From Nitratiruptor sp. (GTDB taxonomy: Bacteria; Campylobacterota; Campylobacteria; Campylobacterales; Nitratiruptoraceae), in NCBI GenBank assembly GCA_015494505.1, contig WGBB01000234.1, positions 1-15,851 on the forward strand: DNA of 15,851 nt, written 5' to 3'. The notes beneath the pieces are model-generated. The model was not told the DNA's origin. It made no database searches and saw nothing but the letters and a program-made list of their open reading frames with translations. This document shows, one piece after another, positions 6,654-13,660 of the stretch (positions are counted from its first letter, which is position 1; every line of letters begins with the position of its first letter). The position numbers were made by a program, and so were the translations under genes.

Positions 6654-7589
6654 TTGGCAACCTATCTAGAGTTTGAAAAGAAGCTCCAAGAGATCGAGCA
6701 AGAGCTCGAAGCGGCCAAAGCCAGAGGGGATACGGCCGCTATCGAGATACTCGAAAAAGACCTGCAAAAAGAGGTGGCCAAAACCTACAAAAATCTCTCA
6801 GACTACCAAAAGCTCCAACTTGCTCGCCACCCTGACAGGCCCTATGCCCTCGATTATGTACGTCTCATTATGCACGATGCGTATGAAATACACGGTGATC
6901 GCTGCTTTCGCGACGACCCGGCGATTATTTGCTATTTGGGATATGTGGATGGCCAAAAGACGATGCTCATCGGAGAGCAGAAGGGGCGCGGCACTAAAAA
7001 CAAGCTCAAGCGCAATTTCGGTATGCCCCATCCCGAGGGGTACCGCAAGGCTCTTAGAGCTGCGAAATTGGCAGAAAAGTTTGGTATTCCTATTCTGATG
7101 CTTATCGACACGCCCGGGGCGTATCCCGGCGTCGGAGCTGAAGAGCGCGGCCAGAGCGAAGCGATCGCGCGCAATCTCTATGAATTTAGCAAACTCCGTG
7201 TCCCTACCGTCTCTATCGTCATCGGTGAAGGAGGAAGCGGCGGAGCGCTCGCCATCGGTGTGGCAGACAGGCTTGCCATGATGCGCTATTCGGTCTTTAG
7301 CGTCATCTCACCGGAAGGGTGTGCGGCGATTCTTTGGAACGATCCGGCTAAGGTGGAGCAGGCTACCAAAGCTCTCAAAATCACCGCAGAAGACCTCAAA
7401 GAGCTGGGGCTTATCGACGATATTATCGAAGAGCCTCTCATAGGTGCGCACCGCGACAAAGAGAGTGCTGCGAAGCTCGTCAAAGAGTATTACCTAAGCG
7501 CCGTCAAAGAGCTTGAAGCGTTAGATACGGACGAGCGCCTGAAGCGGCGCTACGAGAAGCTTATGAGTATGGGGAGATTTAAAGAGTAG
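6654..7589 (+). CDS. accA: Acetyl-CoA carboxylase carboxyltransferase subunit alpha
   Basis: Alpha half of the carboxyltransferase that makes malonyl-CoA, the first committed step of fatty-acid synthesis; it works with AccD, not present here. The 311-residue protein starts with a coiled-coil region (about 5-45), then ARHPDRPYALDY, a region naming HGDR, GEQKGRGTK, LIDTPGAYPGVGAEERGQ and GEGGSGGALA, all AccA hallmarks. Start is a TTG at 6654, one base after the fabF TGA, with AAGG six bases upstream inside fabF, so translation is tightly coupled. The 3' end overlaps the convergent HicA-like gene by 11 bases, with no terminator between. Confidence 0.97.
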   Translation: MATYLEFEKKLQEIEQELEAAKARGDTAAIEILEKDLQKEVAKTYKNLSDYQKLQLARHPDRPYALDYVRLIMHDAYEIHGDRCFRDDPAIICYLGYVDGQKTMLIGEQKGRGTKNKLKRNFGMPHPEGYRKALRAAKLAEKFGIPILMLIDTPGAYPGVGAEERGQSEAIARNLYEFSKLRVPTVSIVIGEGGSGGALAIGVADRLAMMRYSVFSVISPEGCAAILWNDPAKVEQATKALKITAEDLKELGLIDDIIEEPLIGAHRDKESAAKLVKEYYLSAVKELEALDTDERLKRRYEKLMSMGRFKE

Positions 7590-7848
7590 TTTTTTCGTCG
7601 ATGCCGTGCTCTTGCAAGAAGTGCTTGAGCTTGACGATTTCCTCTTTGTTGTTTAGCTCATGGTCATGGACGATGAGCACCACCTCTTTACCTTCGCTAT
7701 CGATCACTTTGACGTGATTTTTCTTGGTATGCTCTACGGTAAATCCCAAATGTTCTAAAAGATGCTCCACACCCTTCCAGTCGAGACTCGCCGGAATGGG
7801 GTGGGAGAATATCTTTTGGAGCTTCTTTTGGAGTTTATGGGTGCTCAT
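7579..7848 (-). CDS. HicA-like small protein, no HicB partner
   Basis: An 89-residue basic protein. The region from about 24 to 83 (W24, HLLEHLGF at 29-36, KKNH at 42-45, VVLIVHDH at 56-63, then an FLQEHGI end) matches the plan of the HicA double-stranded-RNA-binding fold, in which a His in a (K)GSH motif cleaves mRNA. Here that position would be KKNH45, without the Gly-Ser. There is an extra N-terminal 20 residues, and no HicB antitoxin lies next to it. Toxicity therefore should not be assumed. The ATG overlaps the stop of the upstream YdcH-like gene by four bases (ATGA), so the two are co-translated. It ends inside the convergent accA. Confidence 0.6.
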   Translation of the reverse strand: MSTHKLQKKLQKIFSHPIPASLDWKGVEHLLEHLGFTVEHTKKNHVKVIDSEGKEVVLIVHDHELNNKEEIVKLKHFLQEHGIDEKTTL

Positions 7849-8075
7849 AGGCCATGCTCTTTTTTGTACTGCATTACGATAGCGTAGGCTTCGTCTTTGA
7901 GGCGAAGTTTTTCGAGTTTGAGTTTTTCAAGCTCGATGTCTTCCATATGCTCGCGGCCCTCTTCCACTTCGTGGACCTGTTTTTTGAGCTCTTCGTGCTT
8001 TTCGATGATTTTATCGAAGTGGGGGTTTTCTTGGCGGATTTTTTGGATCAACTCTTTTGGAAACTCTTCTAGCAT
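7845..8075 (-). CDS. YdcH-like (DUF465) coiled-coil protein
   Basis: A 76-residue, highly charged, almost wholly helical protein. The sequence FDKIIEKHEELKKQVHEVE, then the ELEKLKLEKLRLKDEAYAI segment near the C-terminus, is the DUF465/YdcH pattern: an antiparallel coiled-coil hairpin with LK..KLRLKDE. The molecular role of this family is unknown. Start ATG at 8075 follows AGGAG by five bases. It lies 30 bases after argJ and overlaps the HicA-like gene by ATGA, so it probably belongs to the rpmB-argJ transcript. Confidence 0.75.
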   Translation of the reverse strand: MLEEFPKELIQKIRQENPHFDKIIEKHEELKKQVHEVEEGREHMEDIELEKLKLEKLRLKDEAYAIVMQYKKEHGL

Positions 8076-8105
8076 AGTGGCTCCTTTTTTTCTTTATTGT
8101 AGCAT

Positions 8106-9278
8106 TTAGGTTCTATATTCTGCATTAATCTTCACATACTCGTAGCCCAAGTCGCAGCCGTAGGCTGTGAAGCCGGCCTCGCCCATTCCTAAGTCACAGA
8201 TGATGCGAAACTCCTCTTTTTGCATCACTTTGTGAGCCTTCTCTTCCGTTTCGGCATCGAAGAGGATCTCGCCTCTATCGTAGACGGTAACATCGCCAAA
8301 AGTGATAGTAAGACGCTTTTCGTCACACGCTACGCCGCTAGCTCCGATGGTCGAAGCGATGCGCCCCCAGTTGGGGTCTTCCCCAAAAAGGGCAGTTTTA
8401 ACCAGGAGTGAATTAGAGAGGGCTTTGGCACAGATTTTGGCTTCTTGCTCGTTCGCTGCTCCTCGCACCTCGAAGGCTACCAGTTTCTTGGCCCCTTCGC
8501 CGTCTTTGACTATCTGCAGAGCCAAATGGTGCATAATCTTGCCCAGGGCAAAATCGAAAGCCTCTTTGTGGTAGTATCCTGCCATCTCGTTTGCAAATAA
8601 AAAGACCGAATCGTTGGTGGATGTATCGCCGTCGACGCTGATGGCGTTGAAGGAGTGCTCTACGTTTTTGGCAAGTAGCTCTTGCATATCTTCTGAGGGT
8701 ATGGCTGCGTCCGTAACGATGAAGCAGAGCATCGTGGCCAGCTGTGGATTGATCATCCCCGCACCCTTGGCCACGCCTGCTATGTGAAAGACCTCTTCGC
8801 CTACGCGTACTTCAAAGCCTATATATTTGGGAAAAGTATCGGTGGTCATGATGGCGCGAGCGAAGCTTTCGGTGTCACGGCTATTGTAGTTAAACTCCGC
8901 AAGAGCAGATTTTATTTTCTCTTTTGGCAACCGTACACCGATGACACCCGTGGAGCTCATGATGGGGTTGAGCGCTTTGATGGGCAGTGCTTCCAAAATC
9001 TCCTCGATATCAGCGATGCCCGATTCGCCCGTCATAGCGTTGGCGTTTTTGGAGTTGACGAGCAAAAAGTCGGTCGTAGTGACGGCATGCTTTTTGAAAT
9101 GTTTGATGGGTGCTGCCTGGAAGCGGTTTTGGGTAAAGAGGGCAGCTACTTTGGCCGGTTTTTCGCTGCGCAAGAATCCTACGTCGTATCCATCAGGTTT
9201 GAGACCGGCACAGAGTCCGCTGCAGTAAAATCCGGATACTTGCGCGACGGGGTTTGTAAGAGGAATGAGATTAAACAT
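8106..9278 (-). CDS. argJ: Bifunctional glutamate N-acetyltransferase / amino-acid acetyltransferase
   Basis: Arginine biosynthesis: ArgJ moves the acetyl group from N-acetylornithine to glutamate (and, in bifunctional forms, makes N-acetylglutamate from acetyl-CoA). The 390-residue precursor is self-cleaved before the threonine of the ATM(L) motif, here QLATMLCF with T182. Other marks are KGAGMINP (171-178), NSKNANAMTG (75-84), SVDGDTSTND after the cleavage point, and NWGRIASTIGASG. Start ATG at 9278 follows GGAG. It lies 34 bases after rpmB, and its ribosome-binding site can pair with the end of rpmB. Confidence 0.95.
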   Translation of the reverse strand: MFNLIPLTNPVAQVSGFYCSGLCAGLKPDGYDVGFLRSEKPAKVAALFTQNRFQAAPIKHFKKHAVTTTDFLLVNSKNANAMTGESGIADIEEILEALPIKALNPIMSSTGVIGVRLPKEKIKSALAEFNYNSRDTESFARAIMTTDTFPKYIGFEVRVGEEVFHIAGVAKGAGMINPQLATMLCFIVTDAAIPSEDMQELLAKNVEHSFNAISVDGDTSTNDSVFLFANEMAGYYHKEAFDFALGKIMHHLALQIVKDGEGAKKLVAFEVRGAANEQEAKICAKALSNSLLVKTALFGEDPNWGRIASTIGASGVACDEKRLTITFGDVTVYDRGEILFDAETEEKAHKVMQKEEFRIICDLGMGEAGFTAYGCDLGYEYVKINAEYRT

Positions 9279-9324
9279 AGCTCTCCTTCACGAAGAAGGG
9301 AAAAGGGAGCTCTTAGGAGAGCTC
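9279..9324 (-). promoter_or_regulatory. Alternative stem-loops covering the rpmB stop and argJ ribosome-binding site
   Basis: Two exclusive pairings exist in the leftward mRNA. One is a local hairpin of 7 bp with a 4-base loop around the rpmB stop (9318-9324 with 9307-9313). The other is an 8-bp perfect pairing between the last rpmB codons (9316-9323, AGCTCTCC) and the argJ Shine-Dalgarno region (9279-9286, GGAGAGCT), which would hide the argJ start. Ribosomes finishing rpmB would disrupt the second pairing, so argJ translation may depend on rpmB translation. Confidence 0.4.
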
Positions 9325-9513
9325 GAAGTTTTTCTTTTTGAGGATGCGAAGGCCTTTGGCTGAGACTTTGATTTTTTTGCGTGTACCGTCTGGCAGTGTC
9401 ACACGTACCGTGCGGATGTTTGGCAAAAATCGTCTTTTTGTTTTATTGTTGGCGTGGCTTACGTTGTGGCCCGTCATCGGCTTTTTGCCGGTGATTTGAC
9501 ACTTTTTGGACAT
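9313..9513 (-). CDS. rpmB: 50S ribosomal protein L28
   Basis: Small basic large-subunit protein, 66 residues: MSKKCQITGKKPMTGHNVSH followed by NNKTKRRFLPN, the L28 signature, and a basic C-terminus (AKGLRILKKKNF). It carries one Cys near the N-terminus, not two CxxC pairs, so it is the zinc-free form. Start ATG at 9513 follows AAAGGT by seven bases; the upstream opening to 9543 is rejected because it overlaps the -10 box. First gene of the leftward rpmB-argJ group. Confidence 0.97.
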   Translation of the reverse strand: MSKKCQITGKKPMTGHNVSHANNKTKRRFLPNIRTVRVTLPDGTRKKIKVSAKGLRILKKKNFELS

Positions 9514-9542
9514 TGTCGCACCTTTATAGAAATTTGATTGCA

Positions 9543-9548
9543 ATTATA
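9543..9548 (-). promoter_or_regulatory. -10 of the rpmB promoter
   Basis: TATAAT on the minus strand at 9548-9543 puts the start site near 9536, some 22 bases before the rpmB ATG. No clear -35. It is back to back with the rightward promoter at 9605-9610. Confidence 0.55.
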
Positions 9549-9604
9549 GCGATTTTTTCTGAGAGAGAACTTAATTTAAAGTTCTTTTTAGGTTCGCTTT
9601 TTGC

Positions 9605-9685
9605 TATAATTAACTGCTTTAACGACAAAGAAATTTGAAAAAGTACAAATCAAGTAATCGTAACTTGTATAAGCCAGATTATAAT
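9605..9685 (+). promoter_or_regulatory. Tandem promoters for rpe-trpF-exonuclease
   Basis: A first TATAAT lies at 9605-9610 after a T-rich stretch (start near 9617, leader about 87 bases). A second TATAAT at 9680-9685 gives a start near 9692, some 12 bases before the rpe ATG. The leader between contains no convincing gene and only a weak 5-bp inverted repeat (CAAGT/ACTTG). Confidence 0.45.
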
Positions 9686-9703
9686 TGTAGCAAAAGGCAG
9701 CCG

Positions 9704-10342
9704 ATGTTGGTAGCTCCCAGTATTCTTAGCGCCGATTTTGGCATTCTTGCCAAAGAGGTGGTGGATATATGCACAGCCGGTGCGGATTTGGTGCATGTGG
9801 ATGTGATGGACGGACACTTTGTGCCCAATATGACCATAGGTCCCGTGGTGGTCAAGGCGGTGGCGGATGTGGCTACGAAACCTTTGGATGTACATCTAAT
9901 GGTAGAAGACAATAGCTTTTTTATCGACCTTTTCGCTCCTCTTAAGCCCAAATATATCTCTTTTCACTATGAGAGTGAGCGTCACCACCACCGCGTGGCC
10001 CAAAAGATACGCGACCATGGTATCTCTCCGGCTATCGTCATCAATCCCGCCACGCCGGTAAGCTGCATAGCCGAGATAGTGCGCTATGTGGATATGGTGC
10101 TTTTGATGAGTGTCAATCCGGGCTTCGGCGGCCAAAAGTTCATTCCCATCTACGACAAAATCCGCGAGCTTCGTAGGCTGCTGGATGAGCGCAACCCCAA
10201 ATGTCTCATCGAGGTGGACGGCGGTGTGAACGACAAGAATGTGCACGAGCTCAAAGAGGCCGGCGTAGATATCGTGGTGGCCGGCAGCTATGTCTTTGGG
10301 CACAAGGATTATGCCGAGGCCATAGCTAGCCTGAAGGTGTAG
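9704..10342 (+). CDS. rpe: Ribulose-phosphate 3-epimerase
   Basis: Interconverts ribulose-5-phosphate and xylulose-5-phosphate in the pentose phosphate and Calvin-type pathways. The 212-residue TIM barrel has PSILSADFG (5-13), HVDVMDGHFVPN (31-42), DVHLMVE (62-68), SVNPGFGGQKF and EVDGGV with the catalytic Asp, and the phosphate-binding VVAGSYVFG. The start is ATG 9704 with AAGG six bases upstream. The frame is open back to a TTG at 9635, but that part is leader with a promoter inside. One base separates its stop from the trpF start. Confidence 0.96.
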   Translation: MLVAPSILSADFGILAKEVVDICTAGADLVHVDVMDGHFVPNMTIGPVVVKAVADVATKPLDVHLMVEDNSFFIDLFAPLKPKYISFHYESERHHHRVAQKIRDHGISPAIVINPATPVSCIAEIVRYVDMVLLMSVNPGFGGQKFIPIYDKIRELRRLLDERNPKCLIEVDGGVNDKNVHELKEAGVDIVVAGSYVFGHKDYAEAIASLKV

Positions 10343-10343
10343 C

Positions 10344-10934
10344 GTGCGGGTTAAAATCTGCGGTATCACGAATCTCGAGGACGCCCTTGTAGCCATCGAG
10401 GCGGGGGCCGATGCGCTGGGTTTTGTCTTTTATGAAAAGTCGCCGCGCTACATCACGCCCGAAAAAGCGCGGCAGATAGTGGCGAAGCTGCCGCCCTTTG
10501 TAGAGCGGGTGGGGCTTTTTGTAAATGAGGCGAAAGAGACTATCGAAGCGGTGTGCCGAGAAAGCTGTATGAGCCTAGCGCAGCTGCACTTCGATGTGGA
10601 TGAGGAGTTTGTAGAGAGCCTCGCTATCAAGGCTCTTCCCGTGGTGCGTGCCAAGGAGCCGGCAGATATAGTGCGCTTTAACGATCGCTATCGCCTGGTG
10701 GATGCCTATGTGCCCCAGTTTGGAGGGGCCGGCAAGCGAATCGCGCTGGAGTGGTTTGATGGTGTGGATTGCTCCAAAATCATCCTAGCAGGCGGCCTTA
10801 CGCCCGAAAATGTAGCCGAAGTGAAGCATTATGGCTTTTACGGCGTGGATGTGAGCAGCGGCGTAGAGGCCGCCAAAGGGCGAAAAGACCCCGATAAGGT
10901 ACGCGCTTTTATCCAAAAGGCAAAGTTTGAGTAA
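10344..10934 (+). CDS. trpF: N-(5'-phosphoribosyl)anthranilate isomerase
   Basis: Third step of tryptophan synthesis from anthranilate: an Amadori rearrangement. The 196-residue TIM barrel begins VKICGIT with the catalytic general base C6. It contains GFVFYEKSPRYI (26-37), QLH (80-82), general acid D120 in RLVDAYVPQFGG, and the C-terminal phosphate site ILAGGLTPENV then YGVDVSSGVE. Start is GTG 10344, one base after the rpe stop, with GAAGG upstream inside rpe. It is separated from other trp genes, at least within this window. The following exonuclease gene overlaps it by eight bases. Confidence 0.95.
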   Translation: MRVKICGITNLEDALVAIEAGADALGFVFYEKSPRYITPEKARQIVAKLPPFVERVGLFVNEAKETIEAVCRESCMSLAQLHFDVDEEFVESLAIKALPVVRAKEPADIVRFNDRYRLVDAYVPQFGGAGKRIALEWFDGVDCSKIILAGGLTPENVAEVKHYGFYGVDVSSGVEAAKGRKDPDKVRAFIQKAKFE

Positions 10935-11802
10935 ACTCACGCGACTGGTTTCTAAGCTCAAAAAACGCAGCTATCCCAAAGAGCAGTTTTATGGGCTCTT
11001 GCAAAATCTTTTCGGGATGTTCGAAAATCCCGAGACTATCTATCAAACTCTCATCGCGCGGGGGCTGCCGCTAGGTGAACATAACGGCAAAATCTTTCTC
11101 AAAACCGCACGCACCCCCTATCAAAAACAGGTCTTTACCGTTGTGGATATAGAAACGAACGGCAGCAAGCCCGAGCACGCCCAGGTGATAGAGATAGGAG
11201 CCATCAAATTTCGTGGAGACCAGGTACTAGGGCGCTTCGAGAGTTTCATCTACGCCGACGAGGTGCCCGAATACATCACCAAACTTACAGGCATCGAAGC
11301 GAGCGACCTGGAAAACGCCCCTTCGCAAGCAGAAGTCCTACGCCGCTTTAAGGAGTTTTTGGGCGATAGTGTTTTTGTGGCGCACAATGTGAGTTTTGAT
11401 TATAACTTTATCTCCCACAAACTGATGGAGTGTGGGCTGGGGGAGCTGGCCAATAGACGGCTCTGCTCCATCGACCTAGCCCGCCGCACAATCGAGAGCG
11501 AGCGCTACGGCTTGGAGTATCTCAATGAAAATCTCGGTATCCGTACGGCTGTAAGCCACCGTGCCTATGCCGATGCCCTCACTGCATATGAAGTGATGCA
11601 AAGAGCACTAGCAAATGTACCCAAAGAGATAAAAACCACCGAAGAGCTCATCGATTTTAGCAAGAAGGGCAAGAAACTATCTGCGAAGAAGCGCCTCGAT
11701 GAGGCGCGCTCCCAAGAGGTCGCCCCAGTTGTTGACGGCGGTGCGAAACATATCCAAGAATCTGTCCACTGCGATGATAAGGGCGATAGAGCTAGCAGGT
11801 AG
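10927..11802 (+). CDS. DnaQ-type 3'-5' exonuclease (DNA polymerase III epsilon family)
   Basis: DEDDh exonuclease: D74 and E76 in VVDIETNG, D158 in AHNVSFDYNF, and H211 and D216 in SHRAYADA. The approximately 66 residues ahead of the nuclease domain recur in Campylobacterota DnaQ-like proteins, which may be the replicative proofreader or a stand-alone nuclease. Start is TTG 10927, with AAAAGG six bases upstream, overlapping trpF by eight bases. The conserved part ends near K250. The last 41 residues lie wholly in the antisense of the convergent symporter gene, look unstructured and resemble no family, suggesting a lost original stop. The 126-base overlap is much larger than the other two in the window. 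Confidence 0.88.
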   Translation: MSKLTRLVSKLKKRSYPKEQFYGLLQNLFGMFENPETIYQTLIARGLPLGEHNGKIFLKTARTPYQKQVFTVVDIETNGSKPEHAQVIEIGAIKFRGDQVLGRFESFIYADEVPEYITKLTGIEASDLENAPSQAEVLRRFKEFLGDSVFVAHNVSFDYNFISHKLMECGLGELANRRLCSIDLARRTIESERYGLEYLNENLGIRTAVSHRAYADALTAYEVMQRALANVPKEIKTTEELIDFSKKGKKLSAKKRLDEARSQEVAPVVDGGAKHIQESVHCDDKGDRASR

Positions 11803-12876
11803 CCCTACGCTATCAAGCACCATCGTCATCATGATAAGCCCCGCTCCCGGAATCCCGGCTGCCCCTATAGAAGCGAAGGTAACCGTAAGGAAGACGGTAA
11901 GCTGCTGCGCTAGCGTAAGCTCTACGCCGCTGATATTTGCGATAAACATCACCGCAATCGATTCATAGAGTGCCGTGCCGTCCATATTGATAGTGGCGCC
12001 AAGAGGCAAAACGAATCCTGCCACCTTTTTGCTCACTCCCCCTTTGGTTTCTGCCACTTCCAGGCTCACCGGTAGTGTCGCCGAGCTCGAAGCGGTGGAA
12101 AAGGCGATGAGAGGTGCTTCTTTGATACGCAGGAAGTAGGCGTAGGGGTTGAATCGACCAAAGATATAGCCGATAGCGGGAAGCACGATAACGGCGTGGA
12201 TGGCCAAAGCAGCCAGGACGGTGAGCACGTAGCTATAGAGCTGCAAGAGGGGTGTAAGACCGTTTTTGGCCACCGTGGCGCCGATGAGCGAAAAGACGCC
12301 GATGGGCGTGAGGGCGATGACCCATTTGGCAAGCTCCATCATCGCGTCGTTAACGGCATCGAAGAAGCTATAGAGCGTTTGGCGTTTGGACTCTTGGATA
12401 AAGAGCGCCCCGACGGCGAAAAAAATCGTAAAGAAGATAATGGGGAGGATGCTTCCTTTGCTGAGCGCTTCGAAGATATTGGCCGGTACGAAAGAGAGGA
12501 GAAAATCGCTTAGACTGAGCTCTTTTTTGGCGATATTGAGAGTCTGGGTTTGGAGGATATGCTCGCCTGCCCCCGGCTGGATGATATTGAAAACTACGAG
12601 GCCCAGCGTGACGGCCAAGGCCGTGGTGGAGAGATAGTATACAAAGGCCTTGAGGCCGATGGATTTGAGCTCCTCTTTGGAACTTAGCGACGTGATGGCT
12701 ATGAATATGGAGGCCACCACCAGGGGGATGATGAGCATTTTAAGGAGTTTGAGATAGAGTGTCCCTACCACATCGGTATGAAGCGCTACCTCGGGCCAGA
12801 AAGAGCCATACACCACTCCCAGGACGATGCCAAGGAGCGTGAGGTTTTCGACGTTTAGAAGCTTTGGACGAGCCAT
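11677..12876 (-). CDS. Dicarboxylate/amino-acid:cation symporter (SDF family, GltP/DctA type)
   Basis: A 399-residue inner-membrane secondary transporter with the glutamate-transporter fold. Hairpin HP1 has the serine motif STASSSATLP (260-269). NMDGT (297-301) binds cation, and HP2 is AAGIPGAG (339-346). Helix 8 keeps D371, D375, R378, T379 and N382, matching GltPh D390, D394, R397, T398 and N401. The Arg implies an acidic substrate: aspartate, glutamate or a C4-dicarboxylate. ATG 12876 lacks a clear Shine-Dalgarno and overlaps the upstream gene by 22 bases, so initiation is probably coupled. Its 3' 126 bases overlap the convergent exonuclease gene. It is placed at the end of the sqr group. 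Confidence 0.92.
   Translation of the reverse strand: MARPKLLNVENLTLLGIVLGVVYGSFWPEVALHTDVVGTLYLKLLKMLIIPLVVASIFIAITSLSSKEELKSIGLKAFVYYLSTTALAVTLGLVVFNIIQPGAGEHILQTQTLNIAKKELSLSDFLLSFVPANIFEALSKGSILPIIFFTIFFAVGALFIQESKRQTLYSFFDAVNDAMMELAKWVIALTPIGVFSLIGATVAKNGLTPLLQLYSYVLTVLAALAIHAVIVLPAIGYIFGRFNPYAYFLRIKEAPLIAFSTASSSATLPVSLEVAETKGGVSKKVAGFVLPLGATINMDGTALYESIAVMFIANISGVELTLAQQLTVFLTVTFASIGAAGIPGAGLIMMTMVLDSVGLPASSIALIIAVDRFLDMFRTAVNNWGDLLGARLIEALLRR
11691..11707. repeat. 7-bp inverted repeat inside overlapping 3' ends
   Basis: GCGCCTC-GAT-GAGGCGC forms a GC-rich hairpin on either strand, 12 bases before the symporter stop codon and within the exonuclease C-terminal codons. There is no T-tract on either side, so it is not a standard intrinsic terminator. 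It could slow either polymerase or protect the mRNA 3' end. Confidence 0.4.
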
Positions 12877-13646
12877 GAGCCGATGAGTAGAAGTGTCATC
12901 ACTCCAAAGTATATGGCGCTCGTGCCGAAGATATTGGCACCTTGGCAGGATGTGCAGTTTTTATATTTTTTGGTTTCATATTTGGCATAGAGCGCATAGA
13001 AAAGTAGCCAAGCAAACTCGAGGCCAAAGAGAGCGAGATTGTGTTTGAGCACGAAAGATGCAAAATCGCTAAAGAGCGTCGTGATGAGGAGAATAAAGTG
13101 CAGTGTCAAAAAGTAGCGAAGCCCTAGCAAGATGCGGTCTTTGATGAAGTATCTGGGGCATGTATCGCCGTAGTCGCCATACTTTTTGAAAAACTCTTTG
13201 CGCTCTTTTTTTGAGAGCTTATCAAATAGGTATCCGCCAAATACCATATCGATTTTTCGCTGCAGCCAGACGGCTTCATCCCCTTCGGCTTTGAGGAACT
13301 TATCGTTGCCTTCGATATCTTGGTACATTACTTTGATGATGGGATAGCGCTGGACCGTCACTTCGATATTTGGTAAGCTCTCGTCCGTTTCTGTGGATTT
13401 GAAATACTCTCCCTCTTTGCCATAAATTGCGGGATTGATCATCACTTCCCACTCACCCTCTCTTCTAAAGACGATGATACGTAAAGGCACACCGATTTGG
13501 ATAGCTGCAAGACCTTTGAGGTTGTTTGCTTCGATGGTCTTTTTGAGCTCTTCGACTATCTCTTTGACCTTGGGGTCTTTGAAATCGCGTACAAGACCTG
13601 AAATCTGTAAAAGGGTGTGATCGGGATAGGTGAGTATTTCGGCCAT
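12855..13646 (-). CDS. Degenerate peptide-deformylase-like domain fused to a three-helix membrane domain
   Basis: A 263-residue protein. Residues 1-146 follow the peptide deformylase plan: ILTYPDHTL, motif I GLAAIQIGVP (45-54), INPAI (70-74), motif II and motif III followed by GGYLFDKLS. The metal sites are gone. EGCLS is replaced by DESLP (88-92), and QHExDH is replaced by QRKIDM (129-134), losing both His, the Glu and the Cys. Deformylase activity is therefore not expected. Residues about 171-193, 198-222 and 240-261 are predicted membrane helices, with C231-TSC234 between the second and third and C163 ahead of the first. AAGGAA precedes ATG 13646. It sits in the sqr group and overlaps the symporter by 22 bases. 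Function unknown. Confidence 0.8.
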   Translation of the reverse strand: MAEILTYPDHTLLQISGLVRDFKDPKVKEIVEELKKTIEANNLKGLAAIQIGVPLRIIVFRREGEWEVMINPAIYGKEGEYFKSTETDESLPNIEVTVQRYPIIKVMYQDIEGNDKFLKAEGDEAVWLQRKIDMVFGGYLFDKLSKKERKEFFKKYGDYGDTCPRYFIKDRILLGLRYFLTLHFILLITTLFSDFASFVLKHNLALFGLEFAWLLFYALYAKYETKKYKNCTSCQGANIFGTSAIYFGVMTLLLIGSWLVQSF

Positions 13647-13660
13647 GCTGTTCCTTGGAT

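Noticed and set aside
7579..7848. Calling this a HicA toxin of a toxin-antitoxin pair
   Set aside because: The GSH core is altered and there is no HicB; only a HicA-like fold is supported.
9635..9703. Upstream extension of rpe from a TTG
   Set aside because: No ribosome-binding site, contains a predicted -10, and family alignment starts at MLVAPSILSADFG.
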